DNA of 58,761 nucleotides. Source: Bowmanella yangjiangensis. Its GTDB lineage: Bacteria; Pseudomonadota; Gammaproteobacteria; Enterobacterales; Alteromonadaceae. Where the stretch lies: NCBI RefSeq assembly GCF_017255015.1, contig NZ_JAFKCS010000001.1:1-58761 (forward strand), read 5' to 3'. Below the pieces are notes generated by a model, which saw only the letters and a list, made by a program, of their open reading frames with translations, was not told where the DNA came from and did not search any database. Below, in pieces: positions 38,101 through 47,569 of the stretch (position 1 is its first letter; the number at the start of each line of letters is the position of its first letter). Made by a program: the position numbers and the translations under genes.

Positions 38101-38871
38101 ATGAGTGTAATGCAACGAATTCGTACGACTAAATTATCCGATGTGATTATGGAACAACTGGAGTCCATGATCCTCGACGGCAAGCTCGCCCCTGGCGAGC
38201 GTTTGCCGTCTGAGCGTGATTTAGCCGAGCGTTTTGCCGTGTCCCGGCCCTCGTTGCGCGAAGCTATACAGAAGCTGGAAGTGAAAGGCTTAGTGGTACG
38301 TAAACAAGGTGGTGGCACCTTCGTGCAGACCAAGCTGGCACTTCTGGAAAACGCGCCTTTACTGGAGCTAATTGCCTCCAGGCCTGAATCCCAGTTTGAT
38401 TTACTGGAGTTTCGTTTGGCACTGGAAGGCATGGCGGCCTATTACGCTGCATTGCGTGGCAATGAAGAGCAGATTGCCGCTATAAAGCAAGCTTATGATA
38501 GGGTCAGGCAAGCTCAGGATCGCGACAGACTGGATTTTGAAGCGCAGGCCCAAGGTCTGGCGAGTTTCTATCTGGAAGTCATTCAGGCCTCACACAACAT
38601 GGTAATGCTACATATATTCCGGGGCTTACAGCCCTTGCTTAAGGATAACATCAGGCGAAACCTGGAAGTGCTGTCAACTTACCCTGAGGTAAGTGAGCAA
38701 ATAGACAGGCAAAGGGTAAGAATACTGGATGCGATTGTCGCCAGTGATCCTGAACAGGCCAGGCTGGCCAGCAACGAGCATTTGGCCTTTATTGAAGAGA
38801 CCCTGCTCGATATCAACCGGCAGAATACCAATATGCAACGCACCCTGCGTCGCATAGAAATGCCAGAATAA
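38101..38871 (+). CDS. pdhR: Pyruvate dehydrogenase complex repressor PdhR
   Basis: GntR-family, FadR-subfamily repressor that senses pyruvate, 256 aa (E. coli 254). The N-terminal winged helix includes TTKLSDVIMEQLESMILDGK, then LPSERDLAERFAVSRPSLRE and KQGGGTFVQ. The all-helical effector domain follows from about residue 85, with QPLLKDNIRRNLEVLSTYPE near the end. The ATG at 38110 is an alternative start. Two PdhR boxes upstream imply autoregulation. aceE follows 81 bp downstream. Confidence 0.95.
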   Translation: MSVMQRIRTTKLSDVIMEQLESMILDGKLAPGERLPSERDLAERFAVSRPSLREAIQKLEVKGLVVRKQGGGTFVQTKLALLENAPLLELIASRPESQFDLLEFRLALEGMAAYYAALRGNEEQIAAIKQAYDRVRQAQDRDRLDFEAQAQGLASFYLEVIQASHNMVMLHIFRGLQPLLKDNIRRNLEVLSTYPEVSEQIDRQRVRILDAIVASDPEQARLASNEHLAFIEETLLDINRQNTNMQRTLRRIEMPE

Positions 38872-38952
38872 ACAACAGAATGTCGGCGGATAAAGCGGTG
38901 TTTTGCACTATCTTTATCCACTAGCCCCATTCATCAATGAAAGGAAAGCGCT

Positions 38953-41625
38953 ATGGCAGAACTGATTAAGCCAGACGTGGATCCCCAGGAAACACAAGAA
39001 TGGCTTGAGGCACTCGAGGCGGTACTGGAAAACGAAGGTACTGAGCGAGCCCATTTCCTGCTTGAATCTCTGATTGAAAAAGCCCGTCGTAACGGTGCGT
39101 ATTTGCCCTATACGGCGACAACCGCATACGTGAATACGATTCCGGCAGGCCAGGAGCCAACCATGCCGGGCGATCAGACTATCGAAGCCAGGATCCGCAG
39201 TGCCATTCGCTGGAATGCATTGATGATGGTGGTGCGGGCGTCTAAGAAAGATCTTGAGCTGGGCGGACATATCTCCAGTTTCGCGTCTTCAGCCATGTTA
39301 TACGATGTGGGCTTTAACCACTTTTTCCGCGCCCCAAGTGATAGGGACGGTGGTGACTTCCTGTATATTCAGGGTCACGTGTCACCTGGTATCTATTCCC
39401 GCGCCTTTGTTGAAGGTCGTCTGAGTGAAGAAAAACTGGATCTGTTCCGTCAGGAAGCCGATGGTCAGGGCCTTTCTTCTTATCCTCACCCTAAATTAAT
39501 GCCTGACTTCTGGCAGTTCCCTACCGTATCTATGGGACTGGGGCCAATGCAGGCGATCTATACTGCTCGCTTCCTTAAGTATCTGACCGATCGCGGCCTG
39601 AAAGATTGCTCCAACCAGCGCGTATGGTGCTTTATGGGCGACGGCGAATGTGATGAGCCAGAAAGCTTGGGTGCTATCGGCCTGGCTGCCCGCGAAGGCC
39701 TGGATAACCTGACCTTTGTTATCAACTGTAACCTGCAGCGTTTGGATGGGCCGGTACGTGGCAACGGCAAGATTGTTCAAGAGCTGGAAGGTACTTTCCG
39801 TGGCGCAGGTTGGGAAGTGTTCAAGGTTTTGTGGGGTCGCTATTGGGATCCGCTGTTTGCCCGTGACACTACAGGTAAACTGATTGACCTGATGAACGAA
39901 ACCGTTGACGGTGAATACCAGAACTATAAAGCCAAAGGCGGCGCGTATACCCGCGAGAAGTTCTTTGGTAAGTACCCTGAGCTGAAGGAAATGGTTGCCA
40001 ATATGTCAGATGAAGATATCTGGCGTTTGAACCGTGGTGGCCATGATCCGGTAAAAGTTTATGCTGCCTATAAGCGCGCCACCGAAACTAAAGGCCGTCC
40101 ACAGGTAATCCTGGCTAAAACCGTTAAAGGTTATGGTATGGGGTCTGCTGGTGAAGGTAAGAATATTGCTCACCAGGTTAAGAAAATGGATATGGATGCG
40201 ATTAAGCACTTCCGTGACCGTTTCAATATCCCGGTTTCCGACGATAAGCTGACCGACCTGCCATACTTCCGTTTCGCTGATGACAGTGCTGAAATGAAGT
40301 ATCTGCGTGAGCGTCGTGAAGCGCTAAATGGCTTTATGCCAGTGCGCAAACCGCAAAGTGCAGAGAATCTGCCGGCGCCAGCCTTAAGTGCTTTTGATGC
40401 CATCATTAAAGGCTCCGGTGATCGCGAAATCTCTACCACTATGGCCTTTGTGCGTGTACTGACCGCTATGCTTAAAGACAAGCAGGTTGGCCAGCGTGTA
40501 GTGCCTATTATTCCGGATGAAGCCCGTACTTTTGGTATGGAAGGCTTGTTCCGTCAGGTTGGTATTTACTCGAGCCAGGGGCAGAAATACGAGCCTCAGG
40601 ATGCCGATCAGGTCGCCTATTATCGTGAAGATAAGAAGGGCCAGGTATTGCAAGAAGGGATCAACGAGCTGGGTGCCATGGCATCCTGGTTGGCGGCAGG
40701 TACGTCCTACGCCAACAACGATTTGCCCATGATTCCAGTGTACATCTACTATTCTATGTTTGGTTTCCAACGTGTGGGTGACCTGGCATGGGCCGCAGGT
40801 GACAGCCAGTGTCGCGGTTTCCTGGTCGGCGGTACTGCCGGTCGTACCACGTTAAACGGAGAAGGCTTGCAGCACCAGGATGGCCACAGCCATATCCAGG
40901 CAGGCTGTATTCCTAACTGTATTACCTATGACCCAACTTACGGTTATGAAGTGGCTGTTATCGTGCAAGACGGTATGCGTCGTATGTTCGAAGAGCAGGA
41001 AAACGTCTTCTATTACCTGACCGTAATGAACGAGAACTATGTGCAACCGGCTATGCCGCAGGGTGTGGAAGAGGGCATTATTAAGGGTATCTACAAGCTT
41101 GAATCTGTGCAGGCAGAGAAGGCTAAGCACAGCGTCAAACTGCTAGGCTCTGGTACCATTTTGCTGCAAGTGCGCGAAGCGGCCCGTATTCTCAAAGAAG
41201 AATATGCCATCAGTTCCGACGTTTACAGTGTGCCGTCATTCAACGAACTGGCACGTGATGGTCTGGATTGCGAGCGCTTCAACATGCTGCACCCGCAAGC
41301 TGAAGAGAAAGTCGCATACATCACCCAAGTGCTGAATGCGGGTGTGGACGGCCCGACTATTGCCGCAACCGACTATATGAAGTCGTATGCTGATCAGGTT
41401 CGCGCGTTCGTTCCAGGCCAGTTCAAGGTGCTGGGTACAGATGGTTTCGGTCGTTCAGACAGCCGCGCCAATCTGCGTCGCCACTTTGAAGTGGACGCAG
41501 CCTATATCGTGGTGGCGAGTCTGCATGAACTGGCTAAAGCCGGTAAGCTTGAGCGTAAGGTAGTGAGCGAGGCTATTGCCAAGTTCGGTATTGACGCCGA
41601 GAAAATTAACCCGCTGTACGCCTGA
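38953..41625 (+). CDS. aceE: Pyruvate dehydrogenase E1 component AceE
   Basis: Homodimeric thiamine-diphosphate enzyme that decarboxylates pyruvate and acetylates the lipoyl arm of AceF, 890 aa (E. coli 887). The ThDP/magnesium motif is [20 protein letters not shown], closing with [15 protein letters not shown]. The N-terminal [20 protein letters not shown] binds E2. [17 protein letters not shown], with the downstream pyrimidine domain, and [20 protein letters not shown] in the C-terminal domain are further markers. AAGGAAAG lies upstream of the ATG. Only 14 bp separate it from aceF. Confidence 0.98.
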   Translation: MAELIKPDVDPQETQEWLEALEAVLENEGTERAHFLLESLIEKARRNGAYLPYTATTAYVNTIPAGQEPTMPGDQTIEARIRSAIRWNALMMVVRASKKDLELGGHISSFASSAMLYDVGFNHFFRAPSDRDGGDFLYIQGHVSPGIYSRAFVEGRLSEEKLDLFRQEADGQGLSSYPHPKLMPDFWQFPTVSMGLGPMQAIYTARFLKYLTDRGLKDCSNQRVWCFMGDGECDEPESLGAIGLAAREGLDNLTFVINCNLQRLDGPVRGNGKIVQELEGTFRGAGWEVFKVLWGRYWDPLFARDTTGKLIDLMNETVDGEYQNYKAKGGAYTREKFFGKYPELKEMVANMSDEDIWRLNRGGHDPVKVYAAYKRATETKGRPQVILAKTVKGYGMGSAGEGKNIAHQVKKMDMDAIKHFRDRFNIPVSDDKLTDLPYFRFADDSAEMKYLRERREALNGFMPVRKPQSAENLPAPALSAFDAIIKGSGDREISTTMAFVRVLTAMLKDKQVGQRVVPIIPDEARTFGMEGLFRQVGIYSSQGQKYEPQDADQVAYYREDKKGQVLQEGINELGAMASWLAAGTSYANNDLPMIPVYIYYSMFGFQRVGDLAWAAGDSQCRGFLVGGTAGRTTLNGEGLQHQDGHSHIQAGCIPNCITYDPTYGYEVAVIVQDGMRRMFEEQENVFYYLTVMNENYVQPAMPQGVEEGIIKGIYKLESVQAEKAKHSVKLLGSGTILLQVREAARILKEEYAISSDVYSVPSFNELARDGLDCERFNMLHPQAEEKVAYITQVLNAGVDGPTIAATDYMKSYADQVRAFVPGQFKVLGTDGFGRSDSRANLRRHFEVDAAYIVVASLHELAKAGKLERKVVSEAIAKFGIDAEKINPLYA

Positions 41626-41639
41626 TAGGGAGGAAGAGC

Positions 41640-43616
41640 ATGTCTAATTTGAAAGATGTCCTGGTTCCCGACGTCGGTGGGGATGAAGTTGAAGTTATTG
41701 AGATCTGTGTCGCCGTTGGCGACCAGATCGAAGCCGAACAGTCGCTGATTACGGTTGAAAGTGACAAGGCCAGTATGGATATTCCCGCGCCTTTTGCTGG
41801 TACGGTAAAAGAGATCCTGGTGAAGGTAGGCGATAAAGTCGGTCAGGATAAGCTAATCCTGAAAGTGGAAGCTGCCGATGCCGCTGCTGCGGTTGAAGCG
41901 CCTGTTGCCCAGGAGGCTCCTACTGCACCGGCCGCCAGTGCGCCTGCACCTCAAGCTGACACTCCCGCGACAGCTCCTGCAAGCGGCGCCAGCCAGATTA
42001 TTGAAGTGACAGTACCGGATATTGGCGATGCCGCCGATGTGGATGTCATTGAAGTGCTGGTTGCTGTGGGTGACAAGGTTGAAGCCGAAACCGGTTTGAT
42101 TACGCTGGAAACCGATAAAGCCACCATGGATGTGCCTGCGCCTAAAGCCGGTACGGTGAAAGAGCTGAAAATTAAAACCGGTGACAAAGTCTCCGAGGGC
42201 TCGTTGATTCTGCTGCTGGAAGTGGGTGTAAGCAGCAATGCTGAGGCGGCCCCGGCTGTTTCTGCTCCTGCAACTTCCGCTGAGGCTATGCCTGCCGCCG
42301 CGCCTGCGGGGCAGCCCGAAGTGAAGGAAGTGGTAGTACCGGATATCGGTGATGCCTCCGACGTGGATGTTATTGAGGTACTGGTTGCCGTAGGTGATAA
42401 GGTTGAAGCCGAAGCTGGCCTGATTACCCTCGAAACCGACAAGGCGACTATGGATGTGCCTGCGCCTTTTGCTGGTGTCATCAAAGAGCTGAAGATCAAA
42501 ACGGGTGATAAGGTTAGCCAAGGTAGCTTGATTGCCCTGATTGAAACTGCGGGTTCTGCGCCTGCACAGCCAGCGCCAGCTAAACAGGAAGCCGCAGCGG
42601 CCCCTGCGCCCAGCGCAGCGCCAGCCAGCGCTTCGCGTCCACCGCCTGTACCGCATCACCCCAGTGCCGGTGAAATTAAATCATCCGGCAAGGTGCATGC
42701 TTCTCCGGCTGTGCGTCGTTTAGCTCGTGAGTTCGGTGTTGACCTGTCGTTGGTTAGCGGTACTGGCCCTAAGCGCCGTATCCTTAAAGAAGACGTGCAA
42801 TCTTACGTGAAGTACGAGCTGTCGCGACCCAAAGCCAGTGTCGGCTCTGCGGTGGCCGCCGGCAGTGGTGGCTTGCAAGTCATTGCCCAGCCCAAGGTCG
42901 ACTTTAGCAAGTTTGGTGAGGTGGAAGAGGTGGCACTGACGCGCATTCAGAAGCTATCTGGCCCTAACTTACATCGTAACTGGGTAACCATTCCGCATGT
43001 GACGCAGTTCGAAGAAGCGGATATCACTGAGCTGGAAGCCTTCCGTAAGGAACAAAACCTGCTGGCTGATAAGAAAAAGCTGGGTTTCAAGATTACGCCT
43101 TTGGTGTTTATCATGAAGGCCGTGGCAGATGCACTGAAAGCCTACCCGGTATTTAATAGTTCACTGTCTGAATCAGGTGAAAGCCTGATTATGAAAAAGT
43201 ACATCCATATCGGTATTGCCGTTGATACGCCCAACGGGCTGGTAGTGCCGGTGGTACGTGATGTCAATAAGAAGGGCATTTATGAGCTCTCGCAAGAACT
43301 GATGGAAATCAGCATCAAAGCCCGTGACGGTAAGCTTAAAGCGGCCGATATGCAGGGTAGCTGCTTTACTATTTCCAGCTTGGGTGGCATTGGTGGTACG
43401 GCCTTTACGCCTATCGTCAACGCACCAGATGTAGCAATTCTTGGCGTGTCCAAGAGCGACATTAAGCCCAAGTGGAACGGTAAGGAATTTGAACCCAGGC
43501 TGATGCTGCCGTTATCACTGTCTTATGATCACCGCGTAATTGACGGCGCGTTGGCGGCACGTTTTGCCGTGCATTTAAGCAGTGTAATGGGCGATATCCG
43601 TCAGATGTTGCTGTAG
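41640..43616 (+). CDS. aceF: Dihydrolipoyl acetyltransferase AceF (PDH E2), three lipoyl domains
   Basis: Core of the pyruvate dehydrogenase complex, 658 aa. Three N-terminal lipoyl domains carry lipoyl-lysines at K43 (VESDKASMD), K160 (LETDKATMD) and K268 (LETDKATMD), joined by Ala/Pro-rich flexible linkers. The peripheral-subunit-binding domain follows ([20 protein letters not shown]). The catalytic domain ends in [16 protein letters not shown], with H631 and D635 in the active site. Lipoyl domains 2 and 3 are nearly identical in protein but differ at many synonymous bases, which suggests an old duplication. GGAGG precedes the ATG. Confidence 0.98.
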   Translation: MSNLKDVLVPDVGGDEVEVIEICVAVGDQIEAEQSLITVESDKASMDIPAPFAGTVKEILVKVGDKVGQDKLILKVEAADAAAAVEAPVAQEAPTAPAASAPAPQADTPATAPASGASQIIEVTVPDIGDAADVDVIEVLVAVGDKVEAETGLITLETDKATMDVPAPKAGTVKELKIKTGDKVSEGSLILLLEVGVSSNAEAAPAVSAPATSAEAMPAAAPAGQPEVKEVVVPDIGDASDVDVIEVLVAVGDKVEAEAGLITLETDKATMDVPAPFAGVIKELKIKTGDKVSQGSLIALIETAGSAPAQPAPAKQEAAAAPAPSAAPASASRPPPVPHHPSAGEIKSSGKVHASPAVRRLAREFGVDLSLVSGTGPKRRILKEDVQSYVKYELSRPKASVGSAVAAGSGGLQVIAQPKVDFSKFGEVEEVALTRIQKLSGPNLHRNWVTIPHVTQFEEADITELEAFRKEQNLLADKKKLGFKITPLVFIMKAVADALKAYPVFNSSLSESGESLIMKKYIHIGIAVDTPNGLVVPVVRDVNKKGIYELSQELMEISIKARDGKLKAADMQGSCFTISSLGGIGGTAFTPIVNAPDVAILGVSKSDIKPKWNGKEFEPRLMLPLSLSYDHRVIDGALAARFAVHLSSVMGDIRQMLL

Positions 43617-43636
43617 TCGGGTTACCCGACCATGCT

Positions 43637-43676
43637 ACCTGCGGTGTTGCACTAAAGTTTGACACCGCAGGTTTTG
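43637..43676 (+). terminator. Hairpin after aceF, possible partial terminator
   Basis: ACCTGCGGTGT (43637-43647) and ACACCGCAGGT (43662-43672) form a perfect 11-bp stem with a 14-nt loop, followed by a short TTTTG. It separates aceF from lpdA and overlaps the first base or so of the lpdA -35 region. Confidence 0.7.
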
Positions 43677-43702
43677 CCAAGCAGGGCCTGCGTAGGTATC
43701 AT
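43674..43702 (+). promoter_or_regulatory. lpdA promoter (sigma-70)
   Basis: TTGCCA (43674-43679, 5/6), a 17-bp spacer and TATCAT (43697-43702, 5/6). The predicted start near 43709 leaves a leader of about 49 nt before lpdA. An independent lpd promoter is also known in E. coli, because Lpd serves several complexes. Confidence 0.75.
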
Positions 43703-43757
43703 TCGCCGGTCTGCAAAGGATAGAACAACTTTTACCCCTGAACGATTGAGGTCACTA

Positions 43758-45179
43758 ATGAGCGAGATTAAAACGCAACTGGTTGTGCTTGGTGCAGGAC
43801 CGGGTGGTTACTCCGCCGCTTTCCGCGCGGCTGACTTAGGCATTGAAACTGTTATCGTCGACGCCCGTGAAACCCTGGGCGGCGTATGTCTTAACGTGGG
43901 CTGTATTCCTTCTAAAGCACTATTGCACGTTGCCAAAGTGATTGACGATGCGCGTGAAATGGCCGCCCATGGTGTGAGTTTCGGTGCGCCTCAAATCGAT
44001 CTGGACAAAGTACGCGGATGGAAAGACAGCGTAGTTAGTCAGTTGACCAAAGGTCTGGCTGGCATGTCCAAAATGCGCAAAGTCCAACACGTTCAGGGTT
44101 ATGGCAAATTCACCGGCAGCAACACTTTAGTGGTTGAAGGTAAAGATGGCAAAACCACCATCCAGTTTGACAACGCCATTATCGCTGCGGGTTCTGAGCC
44201 AGTATCTCTGCCATTCATTCCTAAAGACGATCCTCGCGTTATTGACTCTACCGGCGCACTGGAAATGAAAGACATCCCAGGCAAAATGCTGGTACTGGGC
44301 GGCGGTATCATAGGTCTGGAAATGGGCACTGTGTACAGAGCACTGGGTTCGCAGATAGATGTGGTTGAGTTCCTTGACCAATTGGTACCTGCAGCGGATA
44401 AAGACATCATCAAGGTTTACCAGAAGTACGTGAAAGACAAGTTCAACGTCATGCTGGAAACCAAAGTGACAGGTGTTGAAGCCAAAGACGATGGTTTGTA
44501 CGTGAGTTTCGAAGGCAAGCAAGCCCCTGCCGAAGCCGTGCGTTACGACAAGGTGCTGGTGGCGGTTGGCCGTCGTCCTAACGGTGGTTTAGTGGATGCC
44601 GACAAAGCTGGCGTGAAAGTAGACGAACGTGGCTTTATCAGCGTAGACAAACAGATGAAGACCAACGTTAACCACATTTATGCCATTGGCGATTTGGTTG
44701 GTCAGCCTATGCTGGCGCACAAGGCCGTACATGAAGGTCATGTGGCTGCTGAAGTGATTGCTGGTAAGAAACACTACTTCGATCCGCGTTGCATTCCTTC
44801 TGTGGCTTATACCGATCCAGAAATTGCATGGGTAGGTTTGACCGAGAAAGAAGCTAAAGAGAAAGGCATCAACGTTGAAACCGCGACCTTCCCATGGGCT
44901 GCTTCTGGCCGCGCTATCGCTTCTGGCCGTACCGAAGGTATGACCAAAATGATCTTCGAAAAAGACAGCGGTCGCGTAGTAGGTGGTGCTATTGTGGGTA
45001 TCAACGCCGGTGAAATGCTGGGCGAAATCGGTCTGGCCATCGAAATGGGCGCAGATGCTGAAGATGTAGCATTGACTATTCATGCTCACCCAACGCTGAA
45101 TGAGTCTATTGGCCTGGCGTCTGAAATTTTCGAAGGCAGCATCACTGACTTGCCTAATCCAAAGGCGAAGAAGAAGTAA
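43758..45179 (+). CDS. lpdA: Dihydrolipoamide dehydrogenase
   Basis: FAD enzyme (E3) that reoxidises dihydrolipoamide in the pyruvate, 2-oxoglutarate and glycine-cleavage complexes, 473 aa (E. coli 474). The frame extends 33 codons upstream, but ATG 43758 with GAGGT at 43748-43752 gives the normal MSEIKTQLVVLGAGPGGYSA start, including the FAD-binding GxGxxG. The redox disulfide is C44-LNVG-C49. The NAD-binding fold is MLVLGGGIIGLEMGTVYRAL, and the C-terminal dimer motif is HAHPTLNESIG. Confidence 0.98.
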   Translation: MSEIKTQLVVLGAGPGGYSAAFRAADLGIETVIVDARETLGGVCLNVGCIPSKALLHVAKVIDDAREMAAHGVSFGAPQIDLDKVRGWKDSVVSQLTKGLAGMSKMRKVQHVQGYGKFTGSNTLVVEGKDGKTTIQFDNAIIAAGSEPVSLPFIPKDDPRVIDSTGALEMKDIPGKMLVLGGGIIGLEMGTVYRALGSQIDVVEFLDQLVPAADKDIIKVYQKYVKDKFNVMLETKVTGVEAKDDGLYVSFEGKQAPAEAVRYDKVLVAVGRRPNGGLVDADKAGVKVDERGFISVDKQMKTNVNHIYAIGDLVGQPMLAHKAVHEGHVAAEVIAGKKHYFDPRCIPSVAYTDPEIAWVGLTEKEAKEKGINVETATFPWAASGRAIASGRTEGMTKMIFEKDSGRVVGGAIVGINAGEMLGEIGLAIEMGADAEDVALTIHAHPTLNESIGLASEIFEGSITDLPNPKAKKK

Positions 45180-45200
45180 TCGTCAGCATTGCTTTACTGT

Positions 45201-45226
45201 AAAAGGCGCCCTTGGGGCGCCTTTTT
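45201..45226 (+). terminator. Rho-independent terminator of lpdA
   Basis: GGCGCCC, loop TTG, GGGCGCC (45205-45211 and 45215-45221), preceded by AAAA and followed by TTTTT. It is a strong canonical hairpin, 22 bp after the stop codon. Confidence 0.93.
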
Positions 45227-45295
45227 GCTTTCTTTGACTTTTAAATCCTTTCAATCCAGGTAAATTACGAGAACTAAAATAAGAAAGGAACATAC

Positions 45296-47443
45296 ATGAA
45301 GCCGTTTATTCCCGCTATTCTGGCGACCTCCATTTTGGCTGGCTGCTCGCAGCAAGCCGAGCAACCCACAGAGCGATCAATGCAAGCAGTTGAACCAAAG
45401 ATTGAATATATAAAAACCAGGCAGTCCGATCAGGTGGATAGCTATTTTGATGTGCAAGTCCCTGATCCTTATCGCTGGCTGGAAGACGATCGCAGCGAAG
45501 AAACGGCTCAGTGGGTTAAAGCACAGAATGAGGTGACCTTCGGTTATCTGGAGCAGATCCCTTATCGTGATGAAATTAAACAGCGCATCACTAAGTTGTG
45601 GAACTACGAGCGGGTCGGCGCACCTTTTAAAGAAGGCGACTACACCTACTTCTTTAAAAACGACGGACTGCAGAATCAATCTGTGCTGTACCGCACTGAC
45701 AGTCAGGGGCATACCGACGTATTTCTGGATCCTAATCAGTTCAGCGCGGATGGCACCACTTCATTAGCCGGCTTGAGCTTCTCCAAAGATGGCAGCAAAT
45801 TAGCCTATTCCATATCCGAAGGTGGCAGTGACTGGCGTAAGGTTATCCTTATCGACACCGAAACTAAGGCGCAGTTGGAAGCACCTTTGGTAGACATTAA
45901 ATTCAGTGGCATTGCCTGGTATGGCAATGAAGGTTTTTATTATTCCAGCTACGACAAACCCGATGGCAGCGAATTATCGGCGAAAACAGACCAGCATAAG
46001 CTTTACTACCATAAGCTGGGACAAGCGCAGACCGAAGACAGTGTGGTTTTCGGTGGCACTGATGCCGAGAAGCATCGTTATGTCGGCGCCTACGTGACAG
46101 AAGATGACAGATATCTGGTGGTGGAAGCCGCAGTATCTACTTCGGGCAATAAGTTATATATCCGTGATTTGAACAAGCCGGATGGCGAACTGGTAACAGT
46201 GCTGGATCATACGGATTCAGATACTTCGGTGTTGGAGAGCTTAGGTGACGAGTTGTTGCTGGTGACTAACCTCAACGCACCAAACAAGAAAGTCGTTAAA
46301 GTATCTGCCGCCAAGCCTGGGGTGGAAAACTGGCAGGATTTTATTGCCGAGACCGACAATGTACTGACCATCACTACTGGTGCGGGTTATTTGTATGCCG
46401 AGTACATGGTGGATGCTATCTCAAAAGTCATTCAGTACGACTATCAGGGCAAACAGGTACGTACTGTTGAGTTACCCGGTGTAGGCAGCGTGGGGGGCTT
46501 CAGTGCCAAGCAGGATGATAAGGTGGTGTATTTCACCTTTGGCAACTACACCATGCCAAATACTATCTTTGCCTTTACACCACAAACCGGTACCTCAGAA
46601 GTGTATTACCGACCCCAAGTGGCCTTTGACAGTGACGCCTATGAGTCTAAGCAGGTGTTCTATCATTCCAAAGACGGTACCAAAGTACCGATGATTATCA
46701 CTTTTAAGAAAGGCACTAAACTGGATGGCACCAATCCCACCCAGCTATATGGTTACGGTGGCTTTAATGCCAGCATGACCCCAGGCTTTTCTTCTGCCTG
46801 GGCTGGCTGGTTGGACTTGGGCGGTGTTGTGGCCGTAGCTAACCTGCGTGGTGGCGGTGAATATGGCAAAGCCTGGCATAAAGCCGGCACCCAAATGCAA
46901 AAGCAAAATGTGTTTGATGATTTTATTGCTGCAGCCGAATACCTGATTGATAACAAATACACTGATTCCAGTCATTTGATGGTTCGCGGTGGCTCCAACG
47001 GTGGTTTGTTGGTTGGTGCGGTGATGACCCAACGTCCTGATTTGATGAAAGTGGCTATCCCGCAAGTGGGTGTAATGGATATGCTACGCTACCACACCTT
47101 TACCGCAGGAGCGGGGTGGGCTTATGACTACGGCACGGCCGAAGACAGCAAAGCCATGTTTGAATACCTCAAAGGTTATTCACCGGTGCATAATGTCAAA
47201 GCTGGCGTGCAGTATCCAGCCACCCTGGTCACCACCGGCGACCATGATGATCGCGTGGTACCGGCGCATTCCTTTAAGTTTGCCGCCGAGCTGCAGGCCA
47301 AGCAATCAGGTGCTAATCCAACGCTTATCCGCATTGAAACCAATGCTGGCCACGGTGCCGGTACACCCACAGCTAAGCAGATTGAACTATACGCAGACAT
47401 GTATGCCTTTGCCCTTTACAATATGGGCATTCGCAAACTCTAA
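45296..47443 (+). CDS. Prolyl oligopeptidase family serine peptidase (S9A), lipoprotein
   Basis: Peptidase that cleaves short peptides after proline, 715 aa. The N-terminal ATSILAGC gives a lipobox with C17 as the lipidated residue, so it is a periplasm-facing lipoprotein. The N-terminal beta-propeller runs to about residue 445. The alpha/beta hydrolase domain has S567 in [11 protein letters not shown], the aspartate in GDHDDRVVP (about 649-652) and H686 in AGHGAGTPT, so the triad is complete. [16 protein letters not shown] closes the family. It is monocistronic between two terminators; an AAGGAAC ribosome-binding site precedes the ATG. Peptide scavenging is likely. Confidence 0.95.
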   Translation: MKPFIPAILATSILAGCSQQAEQPTERSMQAVEPKIEYIKTRQSDQVDSYFDVQVPDPYRWLEDDRSEETAQWVKAQNEVTFGYLEQIPYRDEIKQRITKLWNYERVGAPFKEGDYTYFFKNDGLQNQSVLYRTDSQGHTDVFLDPNQFSADGTTSLAGLSFSKDGSKLAYSISEGGSDWRKVILIDTETKAQLEAPLVDIKFSGIAWYGNEGFYYSSYDKPDGSELSAKTDQHKLYYHKLGQAQTEDSVVFGGTDAEKHRYVGAYVTEDDRYLVVEAAVSTSGNKLYIRDLNKPDGELVTVLDHTDSDTSVLESLGDELLLVTNLNAPNKKVVKVSAAKPGVENWQDFIAETDNVLTITTGAGYLYAEYMVDAISKVIQYDYQGKQVRTVELPGVGSVGGFSAKQDDKVVYFTFGNYTMPNTIFAFTPQTGTSEVYYRPQVAFDSDAYESKQVFYHSKDGTKVPMIITFKKGTKLDGTNPTQLYGYGGFNASMTPGFSSAWAGWLDLGGVVAVANLRGGGEYGKAWHKAGTQMQKQNVFDDFIAAAEYLIDNKYTDSSHLMVRGGSNGGLLVGAVMTQRPDLMKVAIPQVGVMDMLRYHTFTAGAGWAYDYGTAEDSKAMFEYLKGYSPVHNVKAGVQYPATLVTTGDHDDRVVPAHSFKFAAELQAKQSGANPTLIRIETNAGHGAGTPTAKQIELYADMYAFALYNMGIRKL

Positions 47444-47466
47444 ACAGCCTGAATAGGCTTTAAACG

Positions 47467-47496
47467 CGGCGGGCTATCGAGTCCGCCGTTTTTTTA
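47467..47496 (+). terminator. Rho-independent terminator of the S9A peptidase gene
   Basis: CGGCGGGC (47467-47474) pairs with GTCCGCCG (47481-47488) with one G-U pair and a 6-nt loop, followed by a run of seven or more T. Confidence 0.92.
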
Positions 47497-47569
47497 CCAT
47501 GTTGTAATTTTATGAAATCTGCTACAGACTCAGACTAATGGTGCATTTGTAAAAGGTTTTAACAACTTG

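Noticed and set aside
41853-42659. 268-aa and 182-aa frames antisense to aceF
   Set aside because: They come from the Ala/Pro-rich linkers and GC-rich lipoyl repeats of aceF. The translations are low-complexity and match nothing I know.
43659-43757. N-terminal extension of lpdA
   Set aside because: The extra 33 residues are not part of the family, they cover the hairpin and promoter, and the internal ATG has a clear ribosome-binding site.
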